From Arthrobacter sp. Soil782 (GTDB lineage: Bacteria; Actinomycetota; Actinomycetes; Actinomycetales; Micrococcaceae), in assembly GCF_001428435.1 (NCBI RefSeq), contig NZ_LMSO01000001.1, positions 843,656 through 907,655 on the forward strand: DNA of 64,000 bases. The letters are read 5' to 3'. Within the stretch, counting starts at the first letter, position 1, and the number at the start of each line of letters is the position of its first letter. Positions 1 to 6,897 of this stretch are shown in pieces. The translations under genes were made by a program, and so were the position numbers. The notes below the pieces were generated by a model, which saw only the letters and a list, made by a program, of their open reading frames with translations, did not search any database and was not told the DNA's origin.

Positions 1-1
1 C

Positions 2-172
2 TTCGTCAAGGACATGGGGATTGTCGGCAAGGCCACGCGCGGCGCCGGGCTGGCAACGCCGGTCGCTGCCGCGGCTGAACAGCTCTACCTTCTCGGTCAG
101 GCCCAGGGCCTCGCCGCTGCGGATGATTCCGCTGTCATCCGGGTTGTTGCGCCGACGAAGCGCAGCGCCTGA
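2..172 (+). CDS. C-terminal fragment of a 3-hydroxyisobutyrate/L-threonate dehydrogenase-family protein
   Basis: The window opens inside this gene; only the last 56 codons are present, ending in TGA at 170-172. The fragment starts FVKDMGIVGKATRG and continues through an alanine-rich helix to DDSAVIRVV. This is how beta-hydroxyacid dehydrogenases of the L-threonate dehydrogenase (LtnD) type end: the KD pair lies in the all-alpha C-terminal domain and the DDSAV stretch precedes the C-terminus. The NAD(P)-binding half and the catalytic lysine lie upstream and cannot be checked. A GntP-family permease follows 117 bp downstream in the same direction, which fits uptake and oxidation of a sugar acid such as threonate or a related C4 acid. 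The family assignment is fairly secure; the substrate is inferred. Confidence 0.7.
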   Translation, partial: FVKDMGIVGKATRGAGLATPVAAAAEQLYLLGQAQGLAAADDSAVIRVVAPTKRSA

Positions 173-217
173 CGTCGTCGCTCACTACACCATCACTGAG
201 CGCACCGTTCGCTCTCA

Positions 218-245
218 GGCGGCTCCCGCCGTCGTCGTTTTTATT
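218..245 (+). terminator. possible weak hairpin terminator or attenuator between dehydrogenase and permease
   Basis: GGCGG and CCGCC (218-222 and 226-230) form a short stem over a 3-nt loop. A T-rich run follows at 238-245. A second small stem, AGCCTC/GAGGCT, lies at 249-265. This could partially terminate between the two genes, but the stem is short and the T-run starts 7 nt after it. Confidence 0.3.
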
Positions 246-289
246 AGCAGCCTCACTGCGAGGCTCCTGTTGTCATAGGAGACACCCTT

Positions 290-1705
290 ATGAGCCCTCT
301 CGCTCTCCTCGCCATTGCAGTAGCGGGCGTTGCCCTGCTGCTCGTGGGAGTTATCAAGTTCAAGATTCCGGCGTTCCTCGCGCTGCTGGTGGTGAGCGTG
401 CTTGTGGCGCTGGTCGCGGGCATTCCGCTCGGCGACATCGTCAGCACTGTCACTGACGGTATGGGCGGGACGCTCGGCAACGTCGCGATCCTCGTGGGCC
501 TCGGCGCCATGCTCGGCAAGATGATCGAAATCTCCGGCGGCGCCCAGGCGCTGGCGGGGAAGTTCACCTCGGTGCTCGGCCCGCGCCGCGTGGTTGCAGC
601 ACTGACGTCCGCGGCGTTCCTGCTGGCCATTCCCGTGTTCTTCGATGTCGGCTTCATCATCCTTGTGCCGATCATCTACGGTTTCGCCAAGGCGGCCGGC
701 GTGAACCCGGTCAAGTTCGGCCTGCCGGTTGGCGCCATCATGCTCGCCATCCACGTGGTGGTTCCGCCGCACCCCGGTGTTGTGGGAGGAGCCGGAATCC
801 TCGGCGCGGATATCGGCTGGACCACTGTCCTGGGCCTGCTGCTCTGCATCCCCGTCGGCGTACTGGGCTACTTCGTTGCGCAGAGGCTGAACCGCCGCGA
901 GTACGAGATGCTCCCCGCCACCGCCGCCCAGTTCAAGCTTTTCGGCACCGGCGAGTCCGACGTCGAGCGCGACGCAGCCGCCGGCGGCACCGGTGGAGTT
1001 GCCACGCAGGTCCGCACCGCGCCGAGCCCTGCGATGATCATCTCCCTGATCGTGCTTCCCATCCTGATGATCATGGTCGGGACAGTCGGCGCCATCCTCC
1101 TGCCCGAAGATACCTTCGGCCGGGACCTCGCCGGGTTCATCGGCTCACCGCTGATCGCGCTGCTGACGGCTCTGGGCCTGACCTACTACTTCCTGGGCAT
1201 CCGCCGCGGCTGGTCCTCCCAGCACACCGGCGAGGTCATGGATTCAGCGCTGGCTCCCACCGCGATCGTCATCCTCGTGACCGGCGCCGGCGGCGTCTTC
1301 GGCAAGGTACTGACGGTTTCCGGTATCGGAACGGCGCTGGCTGAGGGTCTCGCTGCCGTTGGTCTGCCCATCATTGTCATGGCGTTCATCCTGGCCGCAG
1401 TTCTGCGTGCGTCGCAGGGTTCGGCAACCGTCGCCATCATTACGACGGCGGGACTTCTCAGTGCAGCCGTCGCGGCCGGCGGCTACTCCCCCGTGCAGAC
1501 GGCGCTCATCCTGATCGCGATCGGTTTCGGCGCGTTCGGTTTGAGCCACGTGAATGACTCCGGCTTCTGGATTGTTACCCGCTTCCTGGGCCTCTCTGTG
1601 GCGGATGGCCTTCGGACCTGGACTGTACTGACTACCATCCTGGGCGTTGCCGGCTTCCTTCTCACCCTTGTGGTGTGGGCGCTGGTGGGCGGGTTCGCGG
1701 TCTAG
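290..1705 (+). CDS. GntP family permease (gluconate/sugar-acid:H+ symporter)
   Basis: This 471-residue polytopic inner-membrane protein has about twelve hydrophobic segments and matches the GntP/GntT family in length and pattern. Family-like stretches include the segment after residue 110 reading IPVFFDVGFIILVPI, a histidine/proline stretch AIHVVVPPHPG near residue 160, and a C-terminal ASQGSATVAI / GLSHVNDSGFW region typical of gluconate permeases. The ATG at 290 has an AGGAGA Shine-Dalgarno 8 nt upstream. Its neighbour is a threonate-type dehydrogenase tail, so a four-carbon sugar acid such as threonate is a reasonable substrate, although GntP members differ widely in specificity. The 172 bp that follow end in a strong 19-bp inverted repeat, so the transcript probably stops there. 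Confidence 0.9.
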   Translation: MSPLALLAIAVAGVALLLVGVIKFKIPAFLALLVVSVLVALVAGIPLGDIVSTVTDGMGGTLGNVAILVGLGAMLGKMIEISGGAQALAGKFTSVLGPRRVVAALTSAAFLLAIPVFFDVGFIILVPIIYGFAKAAGVNPVKFGLPVGAIMLAIHVVVPPHPGVVGGAGILGADIGWTTVLGLLLCIPVGVLGYFVAQRLNRREYEMLPATAAQFKLFGTGESDVERDAAAGGTGGVATQVRTAPSPAMIISLIVLPILMIMVGTVGAILLPEDTFGRDLAGFIGSPLIALLTALGLTYYFLGIRRGWSSQHTGEVMDSALAPTAIVILVTGAGGVFGKVLTVSGIGTALAEGLAAVGLPIIVMAFILAAVLRASQGSATVAIITTAGLLSAAVAAGGYSPVQTALILIAIGFGAFGLSHVNDSGFWIVTRFLGLSVADGLRTWTVLTTILGVAGFLLTLVVWALVGGFAV

Positions 1706-1746
1706 GTTCGCCTTTCCGCGATACCGTTCGCGCCTCCCGTTAGCTC

Positions 1747-1788
1747 TTTTGCCATCCGATAGCGGCCTACCGCTATCGGATGGCAAAA
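1747..1788. terminator. 19-bp perfect inverted repeat, probable terminator
   Basis: A perfect inverted repeat has arms at 1747-1765 and 1770-1788 around a 4-nt loop (CCTA). The arms begin with TTTT and end with AAAA, so the hairpin would be followed by a short A/T tract on either strand. It lies downstream of the GntP permease and upstream of the small-membrane-protein genes. The core word CCGATAGCGG/CCGCTATCGG reappears in a hairpin at 13989-14006. Confidence 0.65.
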
Positions 1789-1877
1789 CTGTTATCGGAT
1801 CAGCTGTAGTCATCGGCTCTCCCACCCGTTATTGTTCGGAACAGTCCGCTCCTTGTGCAGGGGCGCCGAGGGGGGAA

Positions 1878-2135
1878 ATGAACTGGATCCGCGCCAACCG
1901 GCTGATTGCAGCCGGTCTTGGCATCGCCGTCGTCGGGCTTGTGCTGGTTCTTGTTGCCGGGGCCACCGCGCCGCCTGTGACGTTCGGCTGGTTCGCCTAC
2001 GCACCGTTGGCCAACAACGCCGTCGTAGCACCCGGCCCGACGGCGGGTGAAATCTTCGGAGGGTCCCTCGCTGGAGTGGGACTCATCCTTTGCGCCGGGG
2101 CCCTCGGTTACCTGCGGGGACGGCACCGCACATGA
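1878..2135 (+). CDS. small two-helix membrane protein 1 of a tandem triplet
   Basis: This 85-residue protein starts at ATG 1878 after a strong GAGGGGGG Shine-Dalgarno. It has a short basic N-terminus (MNWIRANR), one long hydrophobic segment (about residues 9-28), a roughly 30-residue polar/aromatic stretch (FGWFAYAPLANNAV) that would face outside, a second glycine-rich hydrophobic segment (about 57-77), and a basic tail (RGRHRT). The stop overlaps the start of the next gene as ATGA, so translation is probably coupled. I recognise no named family. Two genes of the same size and helix-loop-helix layout follow directly, which suggests old tandem duplication or a small membrane complex. The function is unknown. 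Confidence 0.7.
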   Translation: MNWIRANRLIAAGLGIAVVGLVLVLVAGATAPPVTFGWFAYAPLANNAVVAPGPTAGEIFGGSLAGVGLILCAGALGYLRGRHRT

Positions 2136-2413
2136 GGCGGCTGCTGATCTCGCTGCTGGGCGTCGCCGCGCTCCTGGTCCTGGCCGGGGTGTCGCTGCTA
2201 TTTGGCCGGCCGCCAGCCGCTCTCCCGCTTCCCACCGCTCAGTCTGAAGCGAGCATCGCGTACGGTTCGGAGCTCGTGATCGCGTACGACGACGGCGCCT
2301 CCTCCTCCGATCTGCTCACCACCGCCGGTGGCCTGCTGGTGCTGGGCGGCCTGATGATCAGCGCCGGCGCCTACGGCGGCCGGCTTGCGAAGGATGCTCC
2401 GGATGCGGACTGA
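2132..2413 (+). CDS. small two-helix membrane protein 2 of a tandem triplet
   Basis: This 93-residue protein starts at ATG 2132, overlapping the previous stop by 4 nt. It has an N-terminal hydrophobic segment (LLISLLGVAALLVLAGVSLLF), a roughly 35-residue exposed stretch with SIAYGSELVIAYDDG, a second glycine-rich hydrophobic segment (about residues 62-83) and an acidic tail. The arrangement matches the proteins encoded just before and after it, although the sequences are strongly diverged. No enzymatic motif is visible. Overlapping starts and stops argue for one operon and possibly one complex. Coding is supported by the tight spacing and by the conserved layout, not by a recognised domain. 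Confidence 0.65.
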   Translation: MRRLLISLLGVAALLVLAGVSLLFGRPPAALPLPTAQSEASIAYGSELVIAYDDGASSSDLLTTAGGLLVLGGLMISAGAYGGRLAKDAPDAD

Positions 2414-2693
2414 TTCCGGTTGGCGGAAAGCGATCGCGGTGTTGGCGGTGGGAGCGTTGCTGGTGGTTCTCGGCGTGTTTCTGGTGATCGGTTCCCAGCC
2501 GGCTCCCACGCAGGACTTCGGTTTTGTCGGAGGGCAGGGCCAGGAATTCCACCTCACCTCGAACGGCGTCCTCAGCAATGGCCCCCTGTTGTTCAGTCCC
2601 ACGATGGGCGGGGTGTTGCTCGGTGCCGGGGTGGCGCTCGCGGCCGGCGTCGGCGGGTTCGTGCTTGGCCGTCGTCGTCTTGGCTCGGGCTAG
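2403..2693 (+). CDS. small two-helix membrane protein 3 of a tandem triplet
   Basis: This is a protein of about 96 residues. The ATG at 2403 overlaps the end of the previous gene by 11 nt; ATG 2394 and TTG 2385 are alternative starts. Residues 9-30 form a hydrophobic helix, followed by an exposed segment (DFGFVGGQGQEFHLTSNG) and a second helix rich in glycine and alanine, ending in a basic RRRLGSG tail. The positive ends on both sides suggest that both termini are cytoplasmic. It shares size, topology and gene coupling with the two upstream genes. It is the last gene of the set; a toxin-antitoxin locus with its own promoter begins 41 nt later. Confidence 0.65.
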   Translation: MRTDSGWRKAIAVLAVGALLVVLGVFLVIGSQPAPTQDFGFVGGQGQEFHLTSNGVLSNGPLLFSPTMGGVLLGAGVALAAGVGGFVLGRRRLGSG

Positions 2694-2720
2694 TCCTGGG
2701 CCACCCCTTCAGCGCGACGA

Positions 2721-2735
2721 TGTACAATTTGTACA
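2721..2735 (+). promoter_or_regulatory. double TGTACA operator and -10 element of the antitoxin-toxin operon
   Basis: TGTACA occurs at 2721-2726 and again at 2730-2735, separated by ATT. TGTACA is the core word of YefM/YoeB-type operators in the literature. The same bases contain TACAAT (2723-2728), a good -10 hexamer that ends 6 nt before the A of the antitoxin ATG at 2735. No Shine-Dalgarno is present. The likely reading is a leaderless transcript starting at the ATG, repressed by antitoxin bound over -10 and +1. Confidence 0.7.
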
Positions 2736-2998
2736 TGACTACAGAGATGACGGTGAGTCAGGGTCGGGCTGAGCTCAGCGCCGTGACCGCCCGTGCAGAA
2801 TTCGGCGGCGAGACCACCTACCTCACCAAACACGGGCATCGCGCCGCAGCCGTGGTGCCGGCAGCATCTGCCGAGTTGCTCGAACAACTGGAGGATCTCA
2901 TCGACACGAGGAGCGTTGAAATCGCCCTCGCAAACCTTGACTCCGGGAAGGACGAGCGAGTGCCCTTTGTCCGCCGCAGTGGCGCTAACCCCGCATAG
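2735..2998 (+). CDS. Phd/YefM-family antitoxin
   Basis: This 87-residue protein has the Phd/YefM layout: an N-terminal DNA-binding half (TVSQGRAELSAVTARAEF, with the strand GETTYLTKHGHRAAAVVP) and a charged C-terminal tail for toxin neutralisation. It starts at ATG 2735, directly on a double TGTACA operator, with no Shine-Dalgarno and a -10-like TACAAT just upstream; a leaderless, autoregulated message is likely. The toxin reading frame follows with only the stop/start junction TAGTG between them. Here the partner toxin carries a frameshift, so the antitoxin may be an orphan now acting only as a repressor. Family identity is well supported by motif, operator and context. Confidence 0.85.
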   Translation: MTTEMTVSQGRAELSAVTARAEFGGETTYLTKHGHRAAAVVPAASAELLEQLEDLIDTRSVEIALANLDSGKDERVPFVRRSGANPA

Positions 2999-3287
2999 TG
3001 ACTTACTCCATCGCGCTCCTTCGTTCAGCAGACAAATTCTTGTCCAAGTTGGTGAGACAACAGCTGACCGATGCGCAGAATATTGAAGAAGTAATTCAAA
3101 GCCTGGCGAATAACCTCATCCGCCCGGATGCAAACAACTCAAGGGCTACTCCGGCATATTCCGTATCAGAGTAGGCAACTACAGGATCTGTTACCGCGTA
3201 GACGACGGCGAGCTACTCATACTTGTGATTGTCATCAACAAGCGGGACGAAATCTATCAGGAGCTGCGGCGTCATCTAGGGCGCTGA
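2999..3287 (+). pseudogene. RelE/Txe-type toxin, frameshifted
   Basis: Reading from GTG 2999 gives MTYSIALLRSADKFLSKL... up to LIRPD, then runs into a premature stop at about 3174. The other frame resumes exactly where a RelE-family toxin should continue: GCKQLKGYSGIFRIRVGNYR, then ICYRVDDGELLILVIVI and NKRDEIYQELRRHLGR, ending at TGA 3285-3287. Joining the halves gives about 95 residues, the normal toxin length, with the family hallmarks GCKxLKG, RIRVGxYR and the C-terminal basic/tyrosine helix. The break sits at the C-run 3123-3125: one extra C would restore RPGCKQLKG. It is either a real one-base loss that kills the toxin or a homopolymer sequencing error. The antitoxin upstream is intact. 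Confidence 0.8.
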
Positions 3288-3502
3288 GCGAGATTGCTGG
3301 ACGTTACGTAGCTATCCAGTAGCGAAGCTTCGCCGCTCGCTGGACTACTCCGGGATTCTCCGTGGCGCGTAGAGGTGGCGTACATCGGACCGCGCCCTTG
3401 CCTGATCCCCCGGCCCGTGATTCGGTGGGAAGTGGGGCTGACAGCCCCGGTCGGGTTCCGACTCACCGAATCCATAGAGGAACCCGAGAGTAGGAGAGGC
3501 AC
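3288..3502 (+). promoter_or_regulatory. non-coding leader of the PRC-barrel gene with a branched RNA fold
   Basis: No convincing gene lies in these 215 bp. A small palindrome (GCGAAGCTTCGC) follows the toxin at about 3322-3333. Closer to the next gene, GATTCGGTG (3419-3427) pairs with CACCGAATC (3464-3472) and encloses two hairpins: GGGGCT/AGCCCC (3434-3448) and TCGG/CCGA (3451-3461). This makes a three-way junction ending about 20 nt before the Shine-Dalgarno AGGAGAGG. It may regulate translation of the gene at 3503; no known riboswitch class was recognised. Confidence 0.45.
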
Positions 3503-3946
3503 ATGGCTACGAACAACCCCGCCAAACTGATCAAGCTAAGCGACAGCGATCAGACGGTGACTGCCGAGGAAGACATCCGCGGACTCAGCGTCAAGGACAA
3601 GGACGGCGAAGATCTGGGGCAGATCGATGCACTGCTGATTGACGACGCCGAGAAGAAGGTTCGCTTCCTGGTGGTCGCCTCCGGTGGATTCCTCGGGATC
3701 GGCAAGGAGAAGTCGTTCATCCCGGTCGAGGCGATCACGCGTATTGCCGATGAGGTCACCATTGACCAGTCCCGCGAACTGGTCGCCGGAGCTCCGGGTT
3801 ATGATCCTGAGCTGGTCGACGAGGCCGCCTATTACGAGGACGTGTACGGGTACTACGGATACATGCCGTATTGGGGCGCCGGCTACGCTTACCCGACCTT
3901 CCCGTACTACCCGCCTGTTCCGCCTGCCCGCTCTTCGGACAAGTAG
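3503..3946 (+). CDS. PRC-barrel domain protein
   Basis: This 147-residue soluble protein starts at ATG 3503 behind AGGAGAGG. Residues about 24-95 form a PRC-barrel: DIRGLSVKDKDGEDLGQIDA is the classic first strand-turn pattern, followed by KVRFLVVASGGFLGIGKEKS and FIPVEAITRIADEVTID. The C-terminal 40 residues are highly tyrosine/proline-rich and low in complexity (YYEDVYGYYGYMP, then YPTFPYYPPVPP), a tail common on actinobacterial PRC-barrel proteins. Such proteins are often stress-induced and of unknown biochemical role. The structured 5' leader suggests post-transcriptional control. The domain call is firm; the function is not known. Confidence 0.85.
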   Translation: MATNNPAKLIKLSDSDQTVTAEEDIRGLSVKDKDGEDLGQIDALLIDDAEKKVRFLVVASGGFLGIGKEKSFIPVEAITRIADEVTIDQSRELVAGAPGYDPELVDEAAYYEDVYGYYGYMPYWGAGYAYPTFPYYPPVPPARSSDK

Positions 3947-3973
3947 GGGCGGTTCGACGCTTAGACTCCGAGG

Positions 3974-4471
3974 ATGCGCGCAGTAGTTTTCGACCAGGTT
4001 CAGGGCCGGCCCAATGTTCGGGAGGTACCGGCCCCAGCGGTCACTCCGGGCGGCGTCGTGGTCAAAGTGATGGCAACAGGTTTGTGCCGCAGTGATTGGC
4101 ATGCTTGGGCCGGCCACGAGGACATAGCGTTTCCCCACGTTCCCGGCCATGAGCTTGCCGGCATCGTCACCGAGGTGGGTGCCGACGTCGTCCGGTGGAA
4201 GACTGGAGACCGTGTGGCTGTCCCCTTTGTGTGCGGCTGCGGCCGGTGCGAATGGTGTCTGACCGGAAATGCCCAGGTGTGCCCCAATCAGCAGCAGCCG
4301 GGCTTCACACACTGGGGATCAGCCGGGAGACTGAGAAATTGGCTGGCGATCAGTGCCGCGACAACTGTGGCCGTAGCACGGACAAGACGGGGACGGCTCA
4401 TTGGCTTCCTCGAAGTGAGACCCCCGGGAACTCCGGGCAGTGGGACGCCCGGTTGCTTCCCCCGCGCGTAG
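3974..4471 (+). pseudogene. truncated zinc-dependent alcohol dehydrogenase
   Basis: The first 115 or so residues are a clear zinc alcohol dehydrogenase N-terminus: the catalytic zinc cysteine in GLCRSDWHAW (Cys38), GHE at about 58-60, and the structural-zinc cysteines in CGCGRCEWCLTGNAQVC. Homology stops abruptly after GFTHWG near nt 4315. The rest of the frame, up to the stop at 4469-4471, is arginine/proline-rich junk, and no other frame continues the family. The Rossmann domain (about 200 residues) is missing, so this is almost certainly a 3'-deleted remnant. The start has TAGACT six nt upstream, so it may once have been leaderless. The sequence after the breakpoint is described separately. 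Confidence 0.75.
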
Positions 4472-4765
4472 TGTATATCGGCTGGGATCGGTGAGGGAAT
4501 AGTTCGACGACGAGCGCTCGGCCTGCATGCTCGAATCGACAGGTGCCGCGCAGGCGCCCGACTCACCTTAAGCTGGAACGCGTGATCAACGGGACAGTGC
4601 GCGCGCAGGTAGACAAAGCGTGGGGTACCTCCAAATTTACATTCAGACCACGCGGTATAAGGAAGGCAATAACGTCGACCTGGAAACGATTCAGCCTTCG
4701 TCGACTTCGAGTTACCCTACATGCACGAATATCTACTCAGTAGGTTGCAGCAGTAGCGACAACAT
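4319..4765. other. stretch without recognisable genes after the broken dehydrogenase
   Basis: About 445 bp separate the last recognisable dehydrogenase codon from the end of the flavin monooxygenase gene. Short open frames at 4543-4743 and 4620-4949 have no Shine-Dalgarno, no family similarity and atypical composition. The segment 4590-4750 looks more A/T-rich than its surroundings. It may be the scar of the deletion or recombination that removed the dehydrogenase C-terminus. I see no inverted repeats or target duplications of an insertion sequence. Confidence 0.5.
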
Positions 4766-6658
4766 TCAGCGCGGCACGCCCGCCCGCATTCCCGCAAAGA
4801 ACTCGCCCAGCTCCGCGGTAGCCGTCAGAGGCAACACATTGGCCACGTACTGGTCGGGGCGGACAACGACGACGACGCCGCCACGGTCCAGCCCGCGCAG
4901 CTCGAAGATGTCCTCCGCCTGGTCGGTGCCGAAGACCTTCTCCAGGTAGTTCAGCTTGAACGGCCCGACTTCAGGCTTGAAGACCGCTGGCACGGCGTTG
5001 ATGTCGATGCTCTGGTGGTCCTGCTGATAGATCACCTTGACGTCGAACCACGCGTCGAGGTCGGCTCCCTCGGGCGTTGCAGCGAGCGGTGACTCCGGTG
5101 AGTTCGTCAGCCACTCGGCGAAGTTGGTTACCTTCGATGGATTGCCCGGCAGTGGCTCGTCCGCGAAGACGTAGATCCGCCAACGACCGTCAGCCGTTGC
5201 ATGGTGGCCGAGGTGAAGCGGGTTGGTGTCGCACACCCGGACTACCGGTGCAGATTTGAAGCGCTTGCCCACGGGGAAGCCGGTTGCCAGTTCCTGATGT
5301 ACTGCCTCGGCAACGATCATCGACGGCGAGTACTCCGTCATGAATCCGGCGGGGAACTCCATGGTTCGGACGTAGAAGTTCTCGAGTTCGGTGGGGTCCT
5401 CGAACTCTTCGGGCTTCTTCGCCATGAGCGAGGACCACTGCTTGTCGAAGTCGATGAGGTTCTTCGCAACCACCTGGCGTTCCGCCGAGTAGGTGGACAG
5501 CAGACTTTCCTTGCTCCGGCCTTCCAGCACATGGCCGAGCTTCCAGGCGATGTTGAAGCCGTCCTGCATGGAGACGTTCATGCCCTGGCCGGCTTTGGCG
5601 CTGTGTGTGTGGCAGGCGTCTCCGGTGATGAAGACGCGCGGGGTGCGGGTTCCAATGTCCTCCGGAAGGACGTCGTCGAACCTGTCCGTGAGTCGGTGGC
5701 CAACCTCGTAAACACTGTTCCAGGCGACGTTGCGGACATCGAGCGTGTAAGGGTACAGGATTGCGTTGGCCTTCTCGATGACCTCCTCGATGGTGGTGCT
5801 GCGGATGTCACCCTTCGTGTGCGCGTCCACCTCACCGAGGTCCACGTACATGCGGAACAGATGGCCCCCTTCGCGCGGAATGAGCAGGATGCTTCCGCCC
5901 GTACCGGATTGGATGGCGCACTTGAGCCGGATGTCCGGGAAGTCGGTGACGGCGAGGACATCCATTACGCCCCATGCGTGGTTCGCCGCATCACCGGCGA
6001 GCGTGCACCCAATCGCCTGGCGGACTTTGCTGCGTGCTCCGTCCGCCCCGATCACGTACTTGGCGCGGACCGTGCGCTCCTGCCCTTCGCGGGGCCCGGC
6101 GGTGTGAAGCAGGGTGACGGTCACGGGGTACTCTCCGCCTTCATCGACCTCGAGGCTTTGGAAATCGAGTCCATAGTCCGGGGTCATGCGGGTAGGTGCG
6201 TTTGCCATGAACTCAGCAAAGTAGTCCAGCACCCGCGCCTGGTTGACGATGAGGTGTGGAAACTCGCTGATGCCCGTCGGGTCATCGAGCGGGCGAGCCG
6301 TCCGGATGATGCGTGAGGGGTCCGCCGGATCCGGCTTCCAGAACGCCATTTCGGTGATCCGGTACGCCTCGGCCGTGATGCGCTCGGCGAACCCAAAGGC
6401 CTGGAACGTCTCAACGCTACGGGCCTGGATACCGTCCGCCTGCCCGATTGCGAGCCTCCCTGGGCGGCGCTCCACCAAACGCGTGGTGATATTCGGGAAC
6501 TGTGACAACTGCGCAGCGGCAAGCATGCCGGCCGGACCGCTGCCGACAATCAGGACATCGACCTCCTCCGGCAGTTCTTCGGACCGATTCACGCCGACGC
6601 CGGCTGCCGCCTGGACACGTGGATCACCGGAGACGTAGCCATGATGATGGAAGTGCAC
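4766..6658 (-). CDS. FAD-dependent aromatic monooxygenase, 3-hydroxybenzoate 4-monooxygenase (MobA)/phenol 2-monooxygenase family
   Basis: This 630-residue single-component flavoprotein hydroxylase starts at GTG 6658 with GAGGA upstream. It has the Rossmann FAD motif VDVLIVGSGPAGMLAAAQL (about residues 33-51), the DG motif VIGADGARSKVRQAIG (about 200), the second FAD motif FITGDACHTHSAKAGQGMN (about 345), and a C-terminal thioredoxin-like domain ending VVVVRPDQYVANVLPL. The N-terminus (MHFHHHGYVSGDP) and LGQADGI-type segments resemble MobA, which converts 3-hydroxybenzoate to protocatechuate. It is divergent from a complete homoprotocatechuate ring-cleavage operon that lacks the usual HpaBC hydroxylase. 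By analogy it probably hydroxylates 3- or 4-hydroxyphenylacetate to homoprotocatechuate. That substrate is inference; family and cofactor are secure. Confidence 0.85.
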   Translation of the reverse strand: MHFHHHGYVSGDPRVQAAAGVGVNRSEELPEEVDVLIVGSGPAGMLAAAQLSQFPNITTRLVERRPGRLAIGQADGIQARSVETFQAFGFAERITAEAYRITEMAFWKPDPADPSRIIRTARPLDDPTGISEFPHLIVNQARVLDYFAEFMANAPTRMTPDYGLDFQSLEVDEGGEYPVTVTLLHTAGPREGQERTVRAKYVIGADGARSKVRQAIGCTLAGDAANHAWGVMDVLAVTDFPDIRLKCAIQSGTGGSILLIPREGGHLFRMYVDLGEVDAHTKGDIRSTTIEEVIEKANAILYPYTLDVRNVAWNSVYEVGHRLTDRFDDVLPEDIGTRTPRVFITGDACHTHSAKAGQGMNVSMQDGFNIAWKLGHVLEGRSKESLLSTYSAERQVVAKNLIDFDKQWSSLMAKKPEEFEDPTELENFYVRTMEFPAGFMTEYSPSMIVAEAVHQELATGFPVGKRFKSAPVVRVCDTNPLHLGHHATADGRWRIYVFADEPLPGNPSKVTNFAEWLTNSPESPLAATPEGADLDAWFDVKVIYQQDHQSIDINAVPAVFKPEVGPFKLNYLEKVFGTDQAEDIFELRGLDRGGVVVVVRPDQYVANVLPLTATAELGEFFAGMRAGVPR

Positions 6659-6710
6659 GCGCTGTCCTCACTCACTTCTTCGTGAAACTTTGGGAATGCC
6701 CGCCATTGTG

Positions 6711-6739
6711 TTCACTATCTGAACAGCTATTTCTATAAT
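6711..6739 (+). promoter_or_regulatory. candidate sigma70-type promoter for the hpa operon
   Basis: TTCACT (6711-6716), a 17-nt spacer and a perfect TATAAT (6734-6739) lie in the divergent region between the hydroxylase and the FAH-RraA fusion gene, reading rightward. This would give a leader of about 150 nt carrying the palindromic operator at 6842-6853. There is no direct evidence that it is the main start site. Confidence 0.5.
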
Positions 6740-6841
6740 CGAATGACGGTGCCAAAACTGTACGACGAACATGATGCGCAACACAACCGTTCCAAGCACC
6801 TGAACGAAGGGTTGACGTGCTGCACTTCACAAGACAGACTT

Positions 6842-6853
6842 ATCGTATACGAT
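6842..6853. promoter_or_regulatory. ATCGTATACGAT palindrome, probable GntR/FCD operator
   Basis: This perfect 12-bp palindrome lies 44 bp before the start of the operon that encodes its own GntR/FCD regulator, and it is the only GTATAC palindrome I noticed near the cluster. Palindromes centred on GTATAC are typical for FadR/FCD regulators. A degenerate copy (TTCGTACATCG) follows at about 6854-6865. Binding by the regulator at 8393 is inferred from position. Confidence 0.55.
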
Positions 6854-6897
6854 TTCGTACATCGAAACATCGCTTGGATCTATTAGGAGAACGCGGC

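Noticed and set aside
4543..4949. Two short open frames in the region after the truncated dehydrogenase
   Set aside because: No ribosome-binding sites and no family similarity. One of them runs into the end of the monooxygenase gene.
5201..6316. Long plus-strand open frame (371 codons) opposite the flavin monooxygenase gene
   Set aside because: It lies fully antisense to a gene with clear FAD motifs. Its translation has no family features and high GC content explains the lack of stops.
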